Part shown: positions 31,497-32,644 of the stretch, piece by piece
Layout: every line of letters begins with the position of its first letter
Position numbering within the stretch: position 1 is the stretch's first letter
DNA from: Nocardia cyriacigeorgica NBRC 100375
GTDB taxonomy: Bacteria > Actinomycetota > Actinomycetes > Mycobacteriales > Mycobacteriaceae
Direction of reading: 5' to 3'
NCBI RefSeq assembly: GCF_000308555.1
Contig: NZ_BAFY01000125.1
Location: 1 to 32,644, forward strand
Length of the DNA: 32,644 nt
Program-made: the position numbers and the translations under genes
Notes under the pieces: generated by a model
Seen by the model: only the letters and a program-made list of their open reading frames with translations
Told to the model about the DNA's origin: nothing
The model's database searches: none

Positions 31497-31945
31497 AATC
31501 TAGCTCGTCTCGGCGACGCGAGCACCGATTCGGAGATCACAGCGCGCGCAGCGTCGGTCGAGGTCGCGGGTGTTGTCGGGGCGCGGCGGTCGCCCGGCGC
31601 GCGGTGACAACGCTCCCGGTGGGGCGGCGGGTGGCGGAATCGGAAAGTCAAAGATTTGATCTCGCCGATCACGTCGTCGCTGTGGACAGTGCGAGCGCGG
31701 GCGTCACCGGCCAAGCTCGCCCGAGGGGGGCCGGTTGCCGCCACCGATCGTCCCGCAGGACGCGCGGGCCGGTCCGCCGTGCGCTCGGCAGTGCCCACCA
31801 ATTCCCGCTCGGGGACGCCACAGGGGAGACCGCGCTCGCACCGTTCGCCGGGCGGTGCGGCTTCCAGCAGAGCGGGTGTGGTTCTGTGACCGGGCGCTGA
31901 CCGGGGGAATGTGGCAATCGTTCGGCAAACGGCGGGGGTTGGCCA
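31497..31945. other. Intergenic region without recognised gene
   Basis: About 450 bases between divergent genes. Several frames are open, but all look like chance open frames in GC-rich DNA, with no ribosome site or family motif. TATCAT at 31946-31951 is a likely -10 box of the next gene. Confidence 0.4.
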
Positions 31946-31957
31946 TATCATGTCGCT

Positions 31958-32632
31958 ATGCCCACCTACGAGGATTCGGGTCCGGTGTCGGTGTTGGGTC
32001 GCGGTGTGCGGCAGACGGTCCTGGTTGTCGGCATCTGCTCGGTGCTGCTCGGGGTCGCGATCATGGTGTGGCCGGGCAAGTCGGTGGCGACGCTGGCAGC
32101 GGTGGCGGGGATATATCTGTTGGTGACCGCGGTACTGCAGATGACGATCGCATTCGGCTCCGGATTGGGGCGTTTTCCCCGCGTACTGATGTTCCTCGCG
32201 GGCACGGTGTCGGCGGTGCTGGGGCTGCTGGCGTTCCGCAGTGGGGATTGGGTGCTGTTGGTGGCGATGTGGCTCGGCATCGGATGGGCCGTGCGCGGAG
32301 TCGTGCACGCGATCGCGGCGGTATGGGACGACGACGACACTCCCGGGCGTGGCGCGCAGGAGGTGATCGGGCTGGCGACCTTGATCGCCGGGATCGTCGT
32401 GGCGATCGTGCCGTTCGACTCGGCCGACGTCCTGGCCGCCGCAGCCGGTTGCTGCATGATCGCTCTGGGGATCACCGAAATCCTCACCGCCCGTAAAGCT
32501 CCCGCCGAGCAGCCGCCCCAGACCCGGCCCGCCGCCGACGCCGAGGCTCCGCCCCGACCTGCCCGACCCAGACCGACGCCCGACACCACCATCGTGATGC
32601 CACCCGGCAGCGGACACGCTGTGGGGCGGTGA
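31958..32632 (+). CDS. HdeD/DUF308 family membrane protein
   Basis: A 224-residue protein with six membrane segments (about residues 18-37, 43-64, 76-94, 100-118, 136-154 and 159-176) and the small-residue-rich pattern of the HdeD/DUF308 family. E. coli HdeD aids acid resistance; actinomycete members have no proven role. The last 45 residues are Pro-rich and cytoplasmic. ATG 31958 has no Shine-Dalgarno, and a TATCAT box ends seven bases upstream, suggesting a leaderless transcript. Confidence 0.88.
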   Translation: MPTYEDSGPVSVLGRGVRQTVLVVGICSVLLGVAIMVWPGKSVATLAAVAGIYLLVTAVLQMTIAFGSGLGRFPRVLMFLAGTVSAVLGLLAFRSGDWVLLVAMWLGIGWAVRGVVHAIAAVWDDDDTPGRGAQEVIGLATLIAGIVVAIVPFDSADVLAAAAGCCMIALGITEILTARKAPAEQPPQTRPAADAEAPPRPARPRPTPDTTIVMPPGSGHAVGR

Positions 32633-32644
32633 AACCCCACGCCG

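Noticed and set aside
31497..31900. Open frames in the gap before the HdeD-like gene
   Set aside because: All lack motifs and ribosome sites and have Arg/Gly-rich composition typical of chance frames.
1..32644. CRISPR arrays, tRNA and rRNA genes
   Set aside because: I saw no regularly spaced repeats and no tRNA or rRNA-like stretches in the gaps.

Overview
The window is high-GC DNA with GTG/TTG starts, GC-rich hairpins after genes and compact ATGA-type gene overlaps, typical of a mycolic-acid actinomycete. The alkB-rubredoxin-rubredoxin-rubredoxin reductase cluster, SigJ-like sigma factors and overall gene content suggest Nocardia or a close relative (Rhodococcus, Gordonia). This is inference, as there is no rRNA gene to confirm it.

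Left part (1-6955) looks like ordinary chromosome: the C-terminal part of a CocE-type hydrolase with a strong terminator, a GNAT acetyltransferase, an AI-2E/PerM-type membrane protein, a Tat-exported family 1 glycoside hydrolase split by a frameshift, a 760-base gap of lower GC, and an amidase.

Central accessory part (7181-15325) is a probable defence island beside recombinases. A MerR-like regulator is followed on the same strand by a CBASS-like operon: a cGAS/DncV-like nucleotidyltransferase, a stand-alone E2-like protein and a small single-TM protein that I infer to be the effector. The CBASS upstream region carries a perfect 18-base palindrome. Next come a three-gene recombinase module (tyrosine recombinase, small HTH protein, Cys-rich large recombinase) and a separate complete tyrosine recombinase.

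Right part (15535-22247) is an ECF41/SigJ-type sigma factor array. Three sigma factors with C-terminal SnoaL-like domains alternate with two NDH-2-like flavoprotein oxidoreductases. A divergent FMN reductase + SnoaL pair sits on the other side. Several of these genes have upstream matches to the ECF41-type promoter, with exact 16-base spacing, so the block may be one self-regulated regulon.

22333-25936 is an alkane hydroxylase operon (alkB, two rubredoxins, rubredoxin reductase) with a divergent TetR regulator. An inverted repeat overlies the -10 box of the alkB promoter. The rest (25937-32644) holds a VOC protein, a decayed alpha/beta-hydrolase, a hydrolase preceded by a 17-codon leader ORF and a hairpin, a zinc-ribbon/coiled-coil protein with palindromes in its promoter, an SDR diverging from an XRE/MmyB-like regulator, a small membrane protein and an HdeD-like protein.

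Four genes (glycoside hydrolase, two recombinases, XRE regulator) are each broken by what looks like one missing base, always in the same sense. That pattern suggests either sequencing deletions or true decay, and should be resolved before any of them is called a pseudogene.
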